Source: JAFGLZ01 sp964390905 (lineage in GTDB: Bacteria > Planctomycetota > Phycisphaerae > UBA1845 > JAFGLZ01). Taken from it: DNA of 64,000 nucleotides. The translations under genes were made by a program, and so were the position numbers. The stretch lies in the NCBI GenBank assembly GCA_964390905.1, contig CAYMLO010000030.1, positions 1 through 64,000 on the forward strand, in the 5' to 3' direction. Within the stretch, counting starts at the first letter, position 1. Every line of letters starts with the position of its first letter. Below the pieces are notes generated by a model. The model searched no databases. It was not told the DNA's origin and saw nothing but the letters and a program-made list of their open reading frames with translations. Shown here in pieces: positions 52,495-61,006 of this stretch.

Positions 52495-52543
52495 TTAGCC
52501 CCGCCGCGTGCGGCGGGGGAGGGGCCGCACGCGGCCCCGCTAA
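52495..52543. repeat. 49-bp GC-rich hairpin element
   Basis: TTAGC (52495-52499) pairs with GCTAA (52539-52543), and the interior CCGCGTGCGG pairs with CCGCACGCGG with small mismatches. It lies 35 nt past the DUF6786 stop in a convergent gap. Looks like a REP-type element; it may also block read-through. Confidence 0.55.
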
Positions 52544-52636
52544 ACGAAGTCAACCACGGACGCACTCCATAGGGTGTGCCCGTGGCACTACCCGCGAGAC
52601 GCGCTCTTGCGCCTCCGGTGGAAGGTGGGTGCGCAG

Positions 52637-53647
52637 TCACCAGGTCAGCTGCCTGCCGAGCCTGGAACTCTCTTCGCAGGCGAGCACCAGCTCGAGGATC
52701 CGACGGTCCTTGCGCGGGGGCATGAGGTAGGCCGACCGTCCATCGAGGCTGCGCAGTGCATGCTCGATCTCGACCGGGTACATGTCCTCGATGTCGTAGT
52801 CGCCGAGCGGAATGTTCTGCCACGCGACGGACGCAAGCGCGGGTTGCGCGTCCGGGCATCGACACACCCGAAGCGACTGCCAGTTCCATTCGATCGCGCC
52901 ACGTTCGCACATGACCTTGCGGTCGTTCCCGCACGGGCGCTGGAACATGTCCTCGTGAAGACTGACCGAGACGCCGGCCTCCATATCCAAGAGAACGTCG
53001 TAGACGTCACAAGCGGCGGGGTCGGCCTCGATCTCGGGGCTCCGCCGTCGCGCCATGCAGCTCAGGGCCCGAACGTCGCCGAACAGATACGTGAGCAGGT
53101 GAAACTCATGGGGGAGCATGTCGAAGTTCATGCCACCCTCCGAGCGCTTGGAGGCGTAGAACCCGCGGTAGTCCTCGTACGGGTGCCAGCCGGCCACGTG
53201 TCCGCCGACGTGCGACAGCGCAGCCAGCGGGCGGCCGAGCTCGCCTTGGTCCAGTAGCTCCTTGACCGTCTTGTGAATCGGGTTGTGAAGATACGTGCAG
53301 CTCGGGGCGATGAAGACGCCAGCGGCCTCGGCCGCTTCGATGACATGATCGGCCTGGTCGAGGGTCATGGTGAGGGGGCCTTCGCAGAACGCCGGCAGCC
53401 CTGCGTCCACGCACGCCAGCAGGTACGGGTGATGCAGGTGCGGCGGGACGCAGACCAGGGCGAAGTCCCCCCCCGCCGCAACCGCTTCATCGAAGGTCGC
53501 GTAGGCAACGGCCTGCCACTGCTCGGCGATCTCGTCGCGCCGATCCTCTCTGGGGTCGACGGCCGAGATCTGATCGAAGCCGAGCTGCCGCAGACAGCGG
53601 GCCCGGCGCTTCCCCATGGACCCACAGCCAATGATCACGAACTTCAC
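52637..53647 (-). CDS. Gfo/Idh/MocA-family oxidoreductase lacking the usual catalytic lysine
   Basis: Encodes 336 aa from GTG 53647 with GGGAG 7 nt upstream. An N-terminal Rossmann fold (VIIGCGSMGKRRARCL) and a C-terminal alpha/beta domain match the family. The normal EKP motif, which supplies the catalytic lysine, reads CEGPL (G90) here. The second-domain region GGMNFDMLPHEFHLLTYLFG keeps the D-x-x-x-H arrangement. NAD(P)-dependent sugar dehydrogenase activity is typical of relatives, but this one may be inactive or use another residue. Confidence 0.82.
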   Translation of the reverse strand: MKFVIIGCGSMGKRRARCLRQLGFDQISAVDPREDRRDEIAEQWQAVAYATFDEAVAAGGDFALVCVPPHLHHPYLLACVDAGLPAFCEGPLTMTLDQADHVIEAAEAAGVFIAPSCTYLHNPIHKTVKELLDQGELGRPLAALSHVGGHVAGWHPYEDYRGFYASKRSEGGMNFDMLPHEFHLLTYLFGDVRALSCMARRRSPEIEADPAACDVYDVLLDMEAGVSVSLHEDMFQRPCGNDRKVMCERGAIEWNWQSLRVCRCPDAQPALASVAWQNIPLGDYDIEDMYPVEIEHALRSLDGRSAYLMPPRKDRRILELVLACEESSRLGRQLTW

Positions 53648-53764
53648 GCCGTCGCTCCCATTCAGGTTGATGCGGTTTCAGTCGCGTTTGACGCAGTGTA
53701 CATCCTCTGCCGATCGCTGTCCTTGCCCCCTCCCGGGAGAGGATAAGTTAGCGGTCGTTAGCGC

Positions 53765-53793
53765 TTGTCGCGGGTCGCCAGCGCACATAAGAT
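53765..53793 (+). promoter_or_regulatory. Promoter candidate for the prepilin-type gene
   Basis: TTGTCG (53765-53770), a 17-bp spacer, then TAAGAT (53788-53793). Four of six bases match in each hexamer. Initiation near 53800 leaves a leader of about 64 nt. Confidence 0.35.
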
Positions 53794-53863
53794 GAAAGCA
53801 GAGGGAAGTGGAGAAGAGGATCACATTCCGGGACTGTCGCGCTCTGCGAGCAGGAGGCGTCAT

Positions 53864-54865
53864 ATGTCTTCAGCAGTCCACCCCCCCCAGCGGGCAGGTC
53901 GAGGATTCACGCTGATCGAGTTGCTGGTGGTCGTCGCCATCATCGCCCTGTTGATCTCGATCCTTCTGCCGAGTCTGAGCAGGGCCCGCGCTCAGGCCAG
54001 GACCACGGTATGCGCGTCGCGGATCTCGCAGATCGTCAAGGCGTTCCTGATGTACGCCGATGGATACGACGAAACGCCGCCCTTCACCGCCTACGGTCGC
54101 GGGGTCGATGCAAACGACCCGCTCGCGGCCAACCCCATCAGCACGCCGGACTTCGCCTACGACACCGAGAATTGGATGACCGGTCCTGACGAGCTGGCCA
54201 TCATGTGGGACGGCAGCCAAGAGGATGCGAACTGGCCCGGTGATTGGGAACAGACCGGCTTGCTCATCGCCTATACGCGCTTCCAAGCCCTCTATCGCTG
54301 CCCGGACTTCGAACGCGTCAGCGACCCGCTGTGCCTGCAGAATCAGTTCAACTACAGTCGCGCCTCGCTAGGCCGCAAGGGATACCTCGACCCCGACCAG
54401 GTCACCAACGCGAACTGCCTCACGCCTTACGGCATTGGAACCTACGGCCCCATCGTCAAGCCCAGTCAGGCCTATTCTCCCTCCAAACTCCCCATGGCCT
54501 TGGACGAGGACTGGCGGGGGTACATCGGGTACCATGGGACGATGCACTTCAGCTGGTGCGGCTGCGACCCGATCATGGATCTCGTGGATCAGTACGTCGG
54601 CGACTACCACAGCGTCCCCGTGGATGGGGTGTTGTACAACGGCGAGTGGGTGTGGGCCGGCAGAAAGAGCGGCAGCGTCGCGATGTACGACGGTCACGTC
54701 GATCTGGTGCGAGACTGGTTCCCCACGACGGACTTCGGCACCGGGGGCCGACCGATTCCCGACTTCTTCGGCCTGCAGGGGAGGGTCATCGCTGCATACC
54801 TCGACATGCTCGGCCAGTTCTCCTACGCCCAGCAGGGACAAGCGACCTTCCCGTTGGAATACTGA
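53864..54865 (+). CDS. Type IV prepilin-like (pseudopilin) secreted protein
   Basis: Encodes 333 aa from ATG 53864 with AGGAGG 6 nt upstream. The prepilin peptidase site RG/FTLIELLVV (cleaved after G14, with Glu at mature position 5) is followed by a hydrophobic helix ending in LLPSLSRARAQA. The long C-terminal domain has paired cysteines and, near the end, SVAMYDGHVDLV, the terminal motif of the planctomycete DUF1559-like pseudopilins. Such proteins are abundant in Planctomycetota and probably form surface or type II secretion pseudopilus components. Confidence 0.85.
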   Translation: MSSAVHPPQRAGRGFTLIELLVVVAIIALLISILLPSLSRARAQARTTVCASRISQIVKAFLMYADGYDETPPFTAYGRGVDANDPLAANPISTPDFAYDTENWMTGPDELAIMWDGSQEDANWPGDWEQTGLLIAYTRFQALYRCPDFERVSDPLCLQNQFNYSRASLGRKGYLDPDQVTNANCLTPYGIGTYGPIVKPSQAYSPSKLPMALDEDWRGYIGYHGTMHFSWCGCDPIMDLVDQYVGDYHSVPVDGVLYNGEWVWAGRKSGSVAMYDGHVDLVRDWFPTTDFGTGGRPIPDFFGLQGRVIAAYLDMLGQFSYAQQGQATFPLEY

Positions 54866-54894
54866 GGCCGATGCCTCTTTGTCCAGCCCTTCAT

Positions 54895-56262
54895 TCAGCG
54901 TAGGGCCCCAACCCCGAGGAGAGATTCTGTGACGCGAGCGGCCTGCCTCCGCCACCGCCGGACGGCGGCGCAGTTTGATGTGATCCGTTTGCGTGACAAG
55001 TCGAGGCGGAGGTTGCCGGCCATGCCCTGGCCCTTGCGGTCGCGGATGGCCTGGTCGGGACTGGCCGTCTCGAGCTCCTCGAGTTCGGCGGCGACCTTGC
55101 GATAGGCGTCGCGGAAAGGCATGCCCCCCGCCACCAGCTCCAACGCGCGGTCGACCGCGAACACCTCCCCCGCGAACCCCGCCCGAAGCCGATCCTTGTT
55201 GACCCCAAGCGTGCCAAACGTCACGTCCATCACGCGGACGCAGTCGATCGTCAGGTTCACGCCGCGGAGCGTCGGGCCCTTGGTCTGTTGGTTGTCGCGG
55301 TTGTACCCGCTGGGCAGCGACGCGTAGATGCCGATCACCTCGTCGTGGCAGGCGATGATCGACCGCGTCCGCGCGCGGATCAGCTCCAGGCCGCAGGGGT
55401 TCTTCTTCTGCGGCATGATGCTGCTGCCGCTCGTCAGCGCGTCGGGGATCGCAAAGTAACCGAACTCCGGCATGGAAAAAACGATCAGGTCCTGGCTGAC
55501 ACGGCTCAGGTCGGCCGCCGTCTGCACGCACGCCGACAGGAGGATCGACTCGATCTTGCCGCGGCTGTTGTTGGCGTACAGGACGTTGTTCTGGACCTTC
55601 GCGAAACCCAGCAACTTGGCGGTGTACGCCCGGTCGATGGCCACCGGCACGCCGTAGCTCGCCGCCGAGCCCAACGGGCACTGGTCGTTCAGCGCATAGG
55701 TCGACGCGATCAGCTCGAAATCATCCAGCATCGCCTCCAGCCACGCCCCCGCCCACAGCCCCACCGACGACGGCATGGCCCGCTGCATGTGCGTCCGGCC
55801 GACCATGGGCACGTTCTTGTGACGGTTGGCGAACGTCGCCAGCGTGCCCGCCAGTTGCAGCACGCCCTCGCCCAACTCGATCAGCCGCTGCCGCGCCCAC
55901 AGTCGCGTGTTGACGATCACCTGGTCGTTGCGGCTCCGCGCGGTATGGATCCGCTTGCCCAGCGCGCCGAGCTTGGTCGTCAGGCGGTTCTCGATCGCCG
56001 TGTGGACGTCTTCCTGTGCCGCGGGGATCTTGAACTTGCCCGCCCGCCCCTCCGAAGCAATGGCGGCCAGCTCCTTCCGCAGCCGCTGCACGTCGCGCTG
56101 GGACAACACACCGGCCCTGGCCAGCGTCATCGCATGCGCAACGCTCCCCAGACAGTCCGCCTCGACCATCTCCAAGTCGAGCACGGGATCGTCCCCGACG
56201 GTGAACTTGTGCACCGTCTCGTCGACGTCGTAGCCCTTATCCCACAGTCGTTTCGCTTTCAT
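54895..56262 (-). CDS. argH: Argininosuccinate lyase
   Basis: Encodes 455 aa from ATG 56262, the usual length. The fumarase-superfamily signature GSSIMPQKKNP is intact. The N-terminal DEDVHTAIE-type motif (QEDVHTAIENRL) and HTARSRNDQV, plus VGRTHMQRAMP with the substrate Thr-His pair, are all present. It converts argininosuccinate to arginine and fumarate in the cytosol. argG lies about 4.7 kb further on in the same direction, but with other genes between. Its stop is 29 bp from the convergent pseudopilin gene. Confidence 0.93.
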   Translation of the reverse strand: MKAKRLWDKGYDVDETVHKFTVGDDPVLDLEMVEADCLGSVAHAMTLARAGVLSQRDVQRLRKELAAIASEGRAGKFKIPAAQEDVHTAIENRLTTKLGALGKRIHTARSRNDQVIVNTRLWARQRLIELGEGVLQLAGTLATFANRHKNVPMVGRTHMQRAMPSSVGLWAGAWLEAMLDDFELIASTYALNDQCPLGSAASYGVPVAIDRAYTAKLLGFAKVQNNVLYANNSRGKIESILLSACVQTAADLSRVSQDLIVFSMPEFGYFAIPDALTSGSSIMPQKKNPCGLELIRARTRSIIACHDEVIGIYASLPSGYNRDNQQTKGPTLRGVNLTIDCVRVMDVTFGTLGVNKDRLRAGFAGEVFAVDRALELVAGGMPFRDAYRKVAAELEELETASPDQAIRDRKGQGMAGNLRLDLSRKRITSNCAAVRRWRRQAARVTESLLGVGALR

Positions 56263-56417
56263 GGCATCTGACTCGAGCGCGCCTTGCCCGTCCTTCGTCC
56301 GTGCGCGTGGGGTAGCCTAATCGGGTGGGGCGGAAACGTCAAAACGTCCAGAAGGCAACGTGCGAAGCTCAGGGCAAGACCCGGGCGGCGCCTTCAGGTC
56401 GGCAGACGCAATGCAAA

Positions 56418-56443
56418 GGGCGAAGCCGACCGCGGCTTCGCCC
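56418..56443 (-). terminator. Intrinsic-terminator-like hairpin after the C39-like gene
   Basis: A perfect 11-bp stem (56418-56428 and 56433-56443) with a 4-nt loop lies 27 nt past the stop at 56471. On the minus strand it is followed by TTTGCATT. It matches the arrangement at 23-57. Confidence 0.6.
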
Positions 56444-56470
56444 TGGATGAACGGGTCTGATCGGTTCGAT

Positions 56471-57433
56471 TCAGGCGGCACGCCGTCGCAGCACCGCCAA
56501 CAGGCCGATCGCCAGCAACCCGAGCGACGTCGGCTCGGGAACGAGCTCGACACACGTAACGCCCCACTGGGGCAAACCACCGTAGCTGCCGCCCCACGTC
56601 AGCGTGTGAGTGCCGGGATACCACGTGTCGTAGACGTAGAGGGTGTTGGGGTCTGCGTCGTTGTACCCGTAGCCACACATGGTATGGCCCTCGATATGGA
56701 TGAGGACCGGCCTGCCGGCGTCGATCTCCGCCTTGAAATCGTCGAGCGTGGCGCCATCCGTATTGCCGTAGTAGTCGCCGAACGCGTGGGGGATCAGTTG
56801 CGTGTACAGGTTGACGGTGTCGTAGGTCGCGAAGTCAACGTACTCGCCGATCCCGTACATCCCGTCGAGATCCTGGATGCCATGGGTTACCGCATTGTAG
56901 TCATGGAACTCCGCGCCGCTGCCGTAAAAGTAGAAGGTGGTGCCGCCGTCCAAGTTGCCACAGCTATCCTGGCTCGTCCCCATGAAATCAGCGAGGGAGT
57001 CGAAATCATCAGGAATGGTCCGGGCACCCCCCAGCGGGTCGTTGCCCGACTGGCCATATCCGACCCAGAAGTCGGCGATGTGACCGGCACTTGCGATGAT
57101 CTGGTTGCACAACAGCCCAAGGCCGCCACCGCCGTAGCTGCTAGACTCCGCGACCCCGCCCGGAACCAGATTGTCGTAGGACACGCCATCGTAGCCGTTC
57201 CGATCGTAGTAGCCCATCATCATCCCCGCAGACGTGGGCGAGCAGCCATACCACCAATCGTAGTCGGCCGTGTCGGGCAGAATGCCCGCAGCTCTGTGGA
57301 AGCCAATCTGCTCTCCGTCCGCCATGAAGGACCCCGTCGTGACGTCCGGGTCCAAGTAGACTTGTCCCATCACCCCAAGCGGCGTGGCCAGGACGCAAAG
57401 CAACCCACCCAGCAAGACGATTCCTCTTCGCAC
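56471..57433 (-). CDS. C39-like cysteine peptidase with PEP-CTERM anchor
   Basis: Encodes 320 aa. GTG 57433 was chosen because AGGAGGAGG lies directly upstream and a signal peptide follows (GIVLLGGLLCVLATPLGVMG); ATG 57475 is the alternative. The domain is papain-like C39_2: DWWYGCSPTSAGM with catalytic Cys at 64, catalytic His in EGHTMCGYG (H250) and an acidic partner in YVYDTW (D269). The C terminus has VPEPTSLGLLAIGLLAVLRR, a canonical PEP-CTERM sorting signal. Secreted and probably processed by an exosortase. Confidence 0.82.
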   Translation of the reverse strand: MRRGIVLLGGLLCVLATPLGVMGQVYLDPDVTTGSFMADGEQIGFHRAAGILPDTADYDWWYGCSPTSAGMMMGYYDRNGYDGVSYDNLVPGGVAESSSYGGGGLGLLCNQIIASAGHIADFWVGYGQSGNDPLGGARTIPDDFDSLADFMGTSQDSCGNLDGGTTFYFYGSGAEFHDYNAVTHGIQDLDGMYGIGEYVDFATYDTVNLYTQLIPHAFGDYYGNTDGATLDDFKAEIDAGRPVLIHIEGHTMCGYGYNDADPNTLYVYDTWYPGTHTLTWGGSYGGLPQWGVTCVELVPEPTSLGLLAIGLLAVLRRRAA

Positions 57434-57711
57434 AGGACCTCCTCCTTCCTCGGCCCTACCAGGGCCCACACTCATGCACGATGAGATGTCGTAGCAGTGG
57501 ATGAAATGAAGACAGGCAGTGCCTCTCTTCCCCTGGATCTCTCCCAATCCCCTGCTACCTTCCCTCGTTGGGTTGCATCCTGTTGCGGTATGGCGAGAAA
57601 GTCAACCCAAATCTTCCCCCCTTTTTCGGGTGCTTCTTTCGCTTCCTTCCCGGCAACATGAGCGGTGACAGTCCTTCCCCTGAGCAAACAGAGGGACGAA
57701 CCATCTTTCCT

Positions 57712-59022
57712 CTACCACTTCGGGCGATTCGCCTTCGGCGAGGGCTTGGCCTTCTGATCCCGTCCTGTCTGTGTCGTGCCGCTTAGAGCGCTCTCGACTG
57801 CAGGCTCGATCCGCTTGCCACGAAGCCTTGTGGCCCGGATCTTGCCGTCCGGCCCGATCAGGAGGATCGACGGAATGCCGCGGACGCAGTAGTCCTGGGC
57901 GATCTTGCTCCCGGTGCCGCCCTTCACGAAGCCCTGTACCCAGCCCAGGCCGTTCTGCTTGGCGTAGTCTCGTGGCTCCGCCGGCGTCTTGTCGATCGAC
58001 AGGCCGATCATGGCGAAGCGCGGGCCCTTGCCGAACCGATCCCAGACAGCCTTGAGATTCGGCGTCTCGGCCTTGCATGGGCCGCACCACGTGGCCCAGA
58101 AGTCGAGCAGCACCCATTTGCCCTTGTAGTCGGCGAGCTTGACCGGCTTGCCGTCGACGGTGACGACCTCGAAGTCCGGGGCCGGCTGGCCCACCTCCAA
58201 CCGCTTCTCGAACACCACCGCCACCTCTCCCAAATCGAGGGGCTTGTCGCTCCGGCCGGCGGGGATCGGCGGCACGGTGAAGTTCATGCCGGCGTAGCCC
58301 GAGGCCCGCCCGAGCTCTTCGCCGCGTCGCGCCACCTCGATGTGCAGCGCGTAATCGCCCGGCGGGATGTCCTCGGCCCGGAACGTCCCGTCCGGCGCGA
58401 CGTCCACGACGTAGGTGCGGCGCTGTCGCCACAGGGCCTTACCCTCGTCGCTGCGGCACCATTTCTCGTACCACGCGCGCCGCTCGTCGTCGGACAGGTC
58501 TTTGGGGTAGGGCGGCCTGGGCGTCTTGAGCCAGATCCGCCGCGCCGATCCGCCCTCGAAGGCCACCTGGACATCCTCCCCCTTGGGCGGCACCAGCCGG
58601 CCGACGACGGGCCGACCCGTCCCGCCAATCTGCACGCGGGCGGTCTTGCCGGCATCCAAGCCGAACCGCACGGCGTGGCTGGAGGTGGACATCCGGGTGT
58701 ATCCCCCGGTGTTTCTGAGGCTGTATTGCTTGAACAGCCCCACGCGCCACTCGCCGGGCTCGACGTTCTCGAAGACGAACCGCCCCTTCCGGTCGGTGGT
58801 CTTGGTGTTCGGCCGCCTGCGTGGCTTGCGCCCCGTGGGCATCGGCTCGTTCCGCTCCAGGATCACCTCCATGTGGACCCCCGGCTTGGCCCCGACCCGC
58901 ACGATCCCCTCGACCCGACCCACCCCCTTCCCATCGCCAGCTTCCCCGCGCACCCCATGCACGGCGCAAACCACCGCCAACGTCGAAACCAGCACCACAA
59001 GCTGAACGTCCAATCGTCGCAT
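57712..59022 (-). CDS. TlpA-like thioredoxin protein with N-terminal regulatory-like domains
   Basis: Encodes 436 aa from ATG 59022. A signal peptide (VQLVVLVSTLAVVCAVHG) is followed by carboxypeptidase-regulatory-like beta-sandwich domains (RVEGIVRVGAKPGVHMEV, KGRFVFENVEPGEWRVGL and DGTFRAEDIPPGDYAL). From about 275 a thioredoxin domain runs with VGQPAPDFEVVTVDG and the redox-active CGPC (313-316). Family members reduce or isomerise disulfides in the periplasm. The multi-domain N terminus is common in Planctomycetota. An inverted repeat lies upstream. Confidence 0.85.
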   Translation of the reverse strand: MRRLDVQLVVLVSTLAVVCAVHGVRGEAGDGKGVGRVEGIVRVGAKPGVHMEVILERNEPMPTGRKPRRRPNTKTTDRKGRFVFENVEPGEWRVGLFKQYSLRNTGGYTRMSTSSHAVRFGLDAGKTARVQIGGTGRPVVGRLVPPKGEDVQVAFEGGSARRIWLKTPRPPYPKDLSDDERRAWYEKWCRSDEGKALWRQRRTYVVDVAPDGTFRAEDIPPGDYALHIEVARRGEELGRASGYAGMNFTVPPIPAGRSDKPLDLGEVAVVFEKRLEVGQPAPDFEVVTVDGKPVKLADYKGKWVLLDFWATWCGPCKAETPNLKAVWDRFGKGPRFAMIGLSIDKTPAEPRDYAKQNGLGWVQGFVKGGTGSKIAQDYCVRGIPSILLIGPDGKIRATRLRGKRIEPAVESALSGTTQTGRDQKAKPSPKANRPKW

Positions 59023-59070
59023 CTGTCACCTCTCGCTACGGCGTCCTACTGCTTCGGCCGCGGTCGAGAC

Positions 59071-59132
59071 GTAGGGCGGGTTCTACCCGCCGCCCGGTCG
59101 CCCCCATCAACGGCGGGTAGAACCCGCCCTAC
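59071..59132. repeat. Perfect 22-bp inverted repeat with self-palindromic arms (family B)
   Basis: The arm GTAGGGCGGGTTCTACCCGC-CG (59071-59092) is exactly the reverse complement of 59111-59132, around an 18-bp loop. Each arm also folds on itself (GGCGGGT/ACCCGCC type). It lies between the TlpA-like gene and the upstream gene. The sequence start matches the tandem repeats at 29321-29445. Confidence 0.8.
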
Positions 59133-59143
59133 CTCGTCCTTCT

Positions 59144-59719
59144 CTAACGCGCTCCGGACGGAGGGGACCTCCAGGCCATCTCGCTCCATCGCCCGGGCTG
59201 ACTCGTGGCGGCACGGAGCTCATCGTCGCGGGCGAGTATCTTCGCCAGCTCCTCCTCCGTCGCACAGTGCGACCTCCCTCCACTGGCAAGCACATATAGC
59301 CGAAGCGAATCAGAGATTGGCGTTGGCGGTTGTAGGGCCATCACGTACTCTGTCTTGCCGTCCCAGTCAACTACCGGAAGGTACAGAACGTCGGGCCCCG
59401 TGTGCTCATTCCACCCCTCCCACCTGCTCCCTGGAAGTCGGGTCGCGCCGAGGCCGTACAGCCCTGAATCCCGGATCGCACGGAGGTCTGGAGGCAACAC
59501 ACCATATTGCTGATGGTAGAAGTGAAGAGCCCCTGCCAGACATGGCATCTGATGCGCGATCGCCATGCGATAGCGGTATTCCAGAAGCACATGGGCCCCC
59601 AGGATCGTGACGCCAAGAAAAACTCCCCCGACGATCACTGCGATCTTCCTTCGCCGCCGGGATCGGCGCGCCAGCGTCGTTGCCTCAGGCGAGGGCGTCG
59701 ATTCGTCATCGGCCGGCAT
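59144..59719 (-). CDS. Membrane-anchored protein of unknown function
   Basis: Encodes 191 aa from ATG 59719 with GGGAG 8 nt upstream. A short charged cytosolic N terminus ending in RRSRRRRK precedes one transmembrane helix (IAVIVGGVFLGVTILGAHVLL) and an exported domain of about 130 aa. That domain has a pattern LAGALHFYHQQYGVLPPDLRA seen in prepilin-like or DUF1559-related C-terminal domains, but no prepilin cleavage site. Its function is unknown. Moderately supported as a gene by start signal and topology. Confidence 0.6.
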   Translation of the reverse strand: MPADDESTPSPEATTLARRSRRRRKIAVIVGGVFLGVTILGAHVLLEYRYRMAIAHQMPCLAGALHFYHQQYGVLPPDLRAIRDSGLYGLGATRLPGSRWEGWNEHTGPDVLYLPVVDWDGKTEYVMALQPPTPISDSLRLYVLASGGRSHCATEEELAKILARDDELRAATSQPGRWSEMAWRSPPSGAR

Positions 59720-59770
59720 CGCATTGACTCCCGCGTTGCGTCGTGCGGGCGGCATATTACCTCAGCCCCG

Positions 59771-59845
59771 TAGGGCGCGTCTTGACGCACCTTCCGGATC
59801 AGTCGCGTGTCCAGCGGAAGCAGGTGCGTCAAGACGCGCCCTGCA
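59771..59845. repeat. Paired family-A REP-like element
   Basis: Left palindrome TAGGGCGCGTC with TTGACGCACC (59771-59793), a centre with GATCAGTCGCGTGTCC, and right palindrome AGGTGCGTC with AAGACGCGCCCT (59822-59842). The same arrangement occurs at 31943-32009 and 60898-60967. Confidence 0.78.
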
Positions 59846-59863
59846 TGATTCCTAACAAGGACT

Positions 59864-59971
59864 CTACAGCTTCTCGGCGTGCTCTGCCAGGATCTCGAAC
59901 GGTGACCTCGGACCTTGGTCTGGTCCCACCACGTGCGCGTGTCGAGGCCGGTGGTCTTGATGTTGCAGATC
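59864..59971 (-). pseudogene. Decayed copy of the argG 3' end
   Basis: About 108 bp align with the last 100 or so bp of the intact argG (61007-61110): both begin, read on the plus strand, with CTACAGCTTCTCGGCG and share CCAGGATCTCGAACGG. The in-frame remnant would read NIKTTGLDTRT, against SIKATGFDQRT in ArgG. A 1-nt deletion breaks the frame before PFEILA. It lies 13 nt past the stop of the GAF protein gene. The same order, argG end followed by a family-A repeat, is seen twice, suggesting a past duplication with the GAF gene in between. Confidence 0.7.
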
Positions 59972-59984
59972 GGGCGTGTGTCGC

Positions 59985-60836
59985 CTATGTCCCTTGCTCG
60001 GTGTCGTCGTCGAATCCCGCGTCGGGAAGCATGTCACGAGCACAATCCGGGCAGAATCCGTGAGTGAACTGGGCCTCGGAGTGTTCGAGGAGGTACGCTT
60101 CCAACTGATGCCAATCCCCTTGGTCGTCCCGTATCTTCTTGCACTTGGCGCATATGGGCAGCAACCCTCGCAGGACGCGAATCTCCTGCAAGGTCTCCTT
60201 CAGTCTCGTGTGGGTCAGGGCATTCCGAACGGCCAGGCCAATCTGCTCGGCGATCATCTCTGTGTACTCGATCAAGTCCTCCGTGAACATGCCCTGCTTC
60301 ATGTCGTTGAGCTGGATCAAGCCGACCCGCTCCCCCTCGCTCTTGATGGGAATCAAAGCGACGGACTCGTACCCGCAAGAATTGCAGGTATTCCTCGTTC
60401 GCCCCTGACGCTCTTCCTCGCCCGTCGACGCCAGCAACGCCGAGGTGTTGTTCGACCAGAAGCTCCCGCCCTCGGTGAAGAACGGCAGCGACGGATCGAA
60501 ACGACCGCGAATGACGTTCCCGCACATGCACTCTAGCAGGTACCCCTGGCCGTCGGGACACGGGATCCTGTTGCCGTCAGCGTCCTTCTGGCACAAGCAG
60601 TTCTCCATCTCGATGAATGACTCGGCGAACCCGTCGTACACGTAATAGGGATAATCCCCCTCGTCGTGGAGTCTGATCGCCACCGCCTCACAACGCGTCA
60701 GGCACCTGACGTGGCGCAGGATCGTCTGCAACACGGGCCTCAAGTCGGTGAAGTTGTTGAGCTGTGAGCAGATGGCCTTGGCGGCTCTCTCTCGGTCCAG
60801 CAGGAGTCTCAGTCCGTCCAGATTCTCGCTCATCAT
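59985..60836 (-). CDS. GAF-domain signalling protein with C-terminal zinc-ribbon-like motif
   Basis: Encodes 283 aa from ATG 60836 (or 60833) with GGAAGGGG upstream. A cysteine-rich GAF domain occupies about 25-215 (VLQTILRHVRCLTRCEAVAIRL, IEMENCLCQKDADGN, NTCNSCGYESVALIPIKSEG, VGLIQLND). It is followed by a helix and a terminal PICAKCKKIRDDQGDW ... HGFCPDCARDM segment. That segment is common downstream of GAF/PAS or receiver domains in signalling proteins and probably binds zinc. No kinase or cyclase domain is attached. Ligand unknown. Inserted between argG and its decayed 3' copy. Confidence 0.8.
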   Translation of the reverse strand: MMSENLDGLRLLLDRERAAKAICSQLNNFTDLRPVLQTILRHVRCLTRCEAVAIRLHDEGDYPYYVYDGFAESFIEMENCLCQKDADGNRIPCPDGQGYLLECMCGNVIRGRFDPSLPFFTEGGSFWSNNTSALLASTGEEERQGRTRNTCNSCGYESVALIPIKSEGERVGLIQLNDMKQGMFTEDLIEYTEMIAEQIGLAVRNALTHTRLKETLQEIRVLRGLLPICAKCKKIRDDQGDWHQLEAYLLEHSEAQFTHGFCPDCARDMLPDAGFDDDTEQGT

Positions 60837-60897
60837 GATCGGCCCCTTCCAACGGTTTGCCGAGCCACGACGTGCTACGCCATCCGACACCAGCTTC

Positions 60898-60967
60898 GTA
60901 GGATGCGCCTTGACGCACCTTCTCCTGACGTGTCTGGCAGACGAAGGGGTGCGTCCAGACGCACCCC
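60898..60967. repeat. Paired family-A REP-like element
   Basis: Left palindrome GTAGGATGCGC with CTTGACGCACC (60898-60919), right palindrome GGGGTGCGTCC with AGACGCACCCC (60946-60966). The centre keeps CTGACGTGTC. It sits just downstream of argG and upstream of the GAF gene. Confidence 0.72.
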
Positions 60968-61006
60968 ACGTCCATCACTGACGGGCGGGCGGCTCGCCGG
61001 CGGTCC

